A stretch of DNA of 64,000 nucleotides. Source: Aselliscus stoliczkanus. Taxonomy: Eukaryota > Chordata > Mammalia > Chiroptera > Hipposideridae. A program made the position numbers and the translations under genes. Each line of letters starts with the position of its first letter. Within the stretch, counting starts at the first letter, position 1. The notes under the pieces are model-generated. The model worked only from the letters and a program-made list of their open reading frames with translations. It searched no databases and was not told the origin of the DNA. Location of the stretch: positions 87,540,271 through 87,604,270 of the forward strand of contig CM066737.1 of assembly GCA_033961575.1 (NCBI GenBank). The letters are read 5' to 3'. Shown one piece after another: positions 62,330 to 64,000 of the stretch.

Positions 62330-63795
62330 AATTATATTTGACATTCAATATTATTCAACTTCAGCTTCAGGTGTGTAATGCAGTAGTCAGACATTTACAT
62401 GTTCTATGACGTGGTCTCTCTGATAAGTCCAGTGCCCATGTGGCACCCTACATAATCTTTACATTATTGATTATATTCCCCAAACTGTATTTCCTATCCC
62501 CATGGCTATATTGTGACTACTAATTTCTACTTTCTAATCCCTTTACATTCTCTGTTTTGTTTGTTTGTTCATTCTGTTGTTTAGATTCCGCATGTAAGTG
62601 AGATAATATGGTATTTGTCTTTCTCCGTCTCACTTGTTTCACTTAGCATAATGTTCTCTAGGTCCATCCATGTCATTGCAAATGGTGAGATTTCATTCCT
62701 TTTGATGTACCACAGTTTCTTTATATGATAATCTATTGGTGGACATTTCGGTTGTTTCCATTTCTTGGCTATAGTGAATAACGCCGCAATAAACATAGGA
62801 GTGTGTACATTTTTTAGAATTAGTGTTTTGGATTTCTTTGGATAGATCCCCAGGAGTGGAATTTCTGGGTCATAAGGTAGTTCCATTTCCAATTTTTTGA
62901 GGAACCTCCACACTGATTTCCATAGTGGCTGCACCAATCTGCAATACCACCAACAGTGCACCAGGGTTTTCTTTTCTCCACATCCTTATCATGACTTGTT
63001 TGTTGATTTATTGAGGATAGCCATTCTGACTGAGGTGAGGTGATATGTCATTGTGGCTTTTATTCGCATTTCTCTAACAATTAGTGACGTTGAACATTTT
63101 TTCATATGTCTGTTGGTCATCTGTATATCCTCTTTAGAGAAATGTTTCTTCATGTCTTCTCCCTTTTCTTAATTGGGTTTTTTGCTTTTTTGGTGTTGAG
63201 TTGCATGAGTTTTGGTTTTTTTTTTATAAATTTTGGATATTAACCCCTTATCATGTGTATCATTGGAAACATCTTCTCCCATTCAATAAGATGCCTTTTT
63301 GTTTCATTGATTTCTTTTCCTTTGCTGTGAAATAAACTTTTAGTTTGATGTAATTCCACATGTTTAGTTTTTCTTTTGGTTTCCTTGCCTGGTTGGATAT
63401 ATCAGTAAAAATATTGCTATGGGTAATGTCTGTAAATTTACTTCCTAGATTTTTTTCTAGGAGTTTTATGGTTTTGAGTCTTACATGTAAGTATTTAATC
63501 CACTTTGAGTTGTTTTTTTTTTTTTTTTTGTATATGGCATAAGAAGGTGATCCAGTTTTCCCAGCACCATTTATTAAATAGATTGTCTTTACCCTAATGT
63601 ACATTCTCTGCTTCCATTATCATAGATTAAATGACCATATAGGCATGGATTTATTTCTGGGCTGTCTGTTCTCTTCCATTGATCTGTATATCTGTTTTTA
63701 TGCCAATACCATGCTGTTTTCATTACTATACCCTTATAGTATGATTTGTTGTAAGGTAGCATGATACCTCCCATTTTGTTATTTATCAAGATTGC
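62107..63795 (-). mobile_element. L1 3' half, antisense (ORF2 C-terminus and 3' UTR)
   Basis: The + strand begins with the reverse 3' UTR (ttcacccctcacaaagtgat, like 45.4 kb), contains a TA microsatellite, then the reverse of ORF2. On -, frames such as [20 protein letters not shown] and FAMTWMDLENIMLSETSETE (62600-62960), and further fragments at 63260-63600 and 63589-63798, follow in the correct order with frame breaks. No functional protein. Confidence 0.88.
62276..62326. repeat. (TA)n microsatellite within L1 3' UTR
   Basis: About 24 AT units in an uninterrupted run between cctgtgaatga and ttttaattatatttgac. Confidence 0.97.
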
Positions 63796-63797
63796 CA

Positions 63798-64000
63798 TGG
63801 CTGGGTTGGCCGAGTGGCGCGTTGGTTATGAGTTGGCTTGGGACAGCAGCTCTGAGCAGCAGGGCCCCAGTTTGGATCCAACATGCAGGCCAGTGATGCT
63901 GGGCCCTGTACCGCTAAGATGGTGAACAACAGCTCAACCTGGAGTTTCCAGTGATGGTGTAGGTTCCAGTGGGGCTGGCCAGCAGCTGGCGTGTGCTTTC
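63798..64000 (+). repeat. SINE with longer tail, cut by window end
   Basis: The head ggccgagtggcgcgttggtt and gagttggcttgggacagcag is of the short-SINE family. After caggccagtgatgctgggcc the sequence continues with an unfamiliar body (ctaagatggtgaacaacagc, gtgatggtgtaggttccagt) to the end of the window. Confidence 0.7.

Larger units (their letters stand above)
12520..64000 (+). other. DMD: DMD intron 7, first 51.5 kb
   Basis: This is non-coding sequence after exon 7. Human intron 7 is very long (about 110 kb), so the absence of exon 8 here is expected. Stretches where I see no gene and no repeat I can name: 12.6-15.0, 15.3-17.2, 17.7-18.2, 18.4-19.5, 20.9-22.6, 23.2-26.1, 28.1-30.1, 32.7-33.5, 34.9-37.3 (35.9-36.3 may hold an old repeat), 41.2-42.3, 43.5-44.7, 48.99-49.8, 50.5-51.9, 56.2-57.0 and 60.7-62.1 kb. 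They are AT-rich intronic DNA, and random short ORFs in them lack any recognisable motif. Confidence 0.9.

Noticed and set aside
12520..64000. Search for DMD exon 8
   Set aside because: No open frame resembles the following CH2 sequence, so intron 7 continues past the window.
1..64000. CRISPR array, operon, phage or bacterial defence system
   Set aside because: No regularly spaced direct repeats, no clustered long ORFs and no ribosome-binding patterns; the DNA is clearly a mammalian intron.

Overview
The window looks like mammalian X-chromosome-type DNA: AT-rich, intron-dominated and full of transposable elements. The only functional gene content I can support is two exons of dystrophin (DMD) on the + strand. 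Exon 6 (4910-5082, 173 bp) and exon 7 (12401-12519, 119 bp) have the lengths and codon phases known for human DMD. They encode the end of the CH1-CH2 linker and much of the CH2 half of the N-terminal actin-binding domain. Positions 1-4909 are the 3' part of intron 5, 5083-12400 is a complete intron 6 of 7,318 bp, and 12520-64000 is the first 51.5 kb of intron 7. Exon 8 is not in the window.

Organism: two tRNA-derived SINE families dominate. One resembles the VES-type SINEs of bats (box A-like tagctcagttggttagagc, then tggttcgattcccacatggg). The other has the core agtggcgcggtggttaagcg and a tail reading agggccagtgacactgccct. Together with several DNA-transposon families (mariner, Tc1/mariner-type MITEs, a SPIN-like hAT) this suggests a bat, possibly a rhinolophoid or other non-vesper lineage. 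The bat call is fairly confident; the family call is weak.

Layout. Intron 5 holds a decayed processed pseudogene that I recognise as CMTM3 (about 2.8-4.45 kb) and one MIR. Intron 6 holds a TA microsatellite, an unassigned DNA-transposon fossil with inverted ends (6724-7264), a MIR, an L2, an L1 3' end and a VES-like SINE next to exon 7. Intron 7 is a mosaic. At 15-20 kb there are short SINEs, some internally duplicated. At 30-34 kb four VES-like SINEs lie on the same strand, three of them dimeric. At 37-41 kb there are two L1 pieces. At 45-48.6 kb there are a twin-primed L1, two MITEs and an L1/SINE chimera. At 49.8-54.6 kb there are two internally deleted mariners, a hAT element and a short MITE. 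At 57-60.7 kb there is an L1 with ORF1 but most of ORF2 deleted. At 62.1-63.8 kb there is an antisense L1 3' half.

The exons would be joined by splicing into the dystrophin mRNA. Nothing else here appears to encode a working protein. I found no CRISPR array, operon, phage or other gene system. The interesting content is transposon biology: shared internal deletions, nested insertions that can be ordered in time, and template-switch chimeras.
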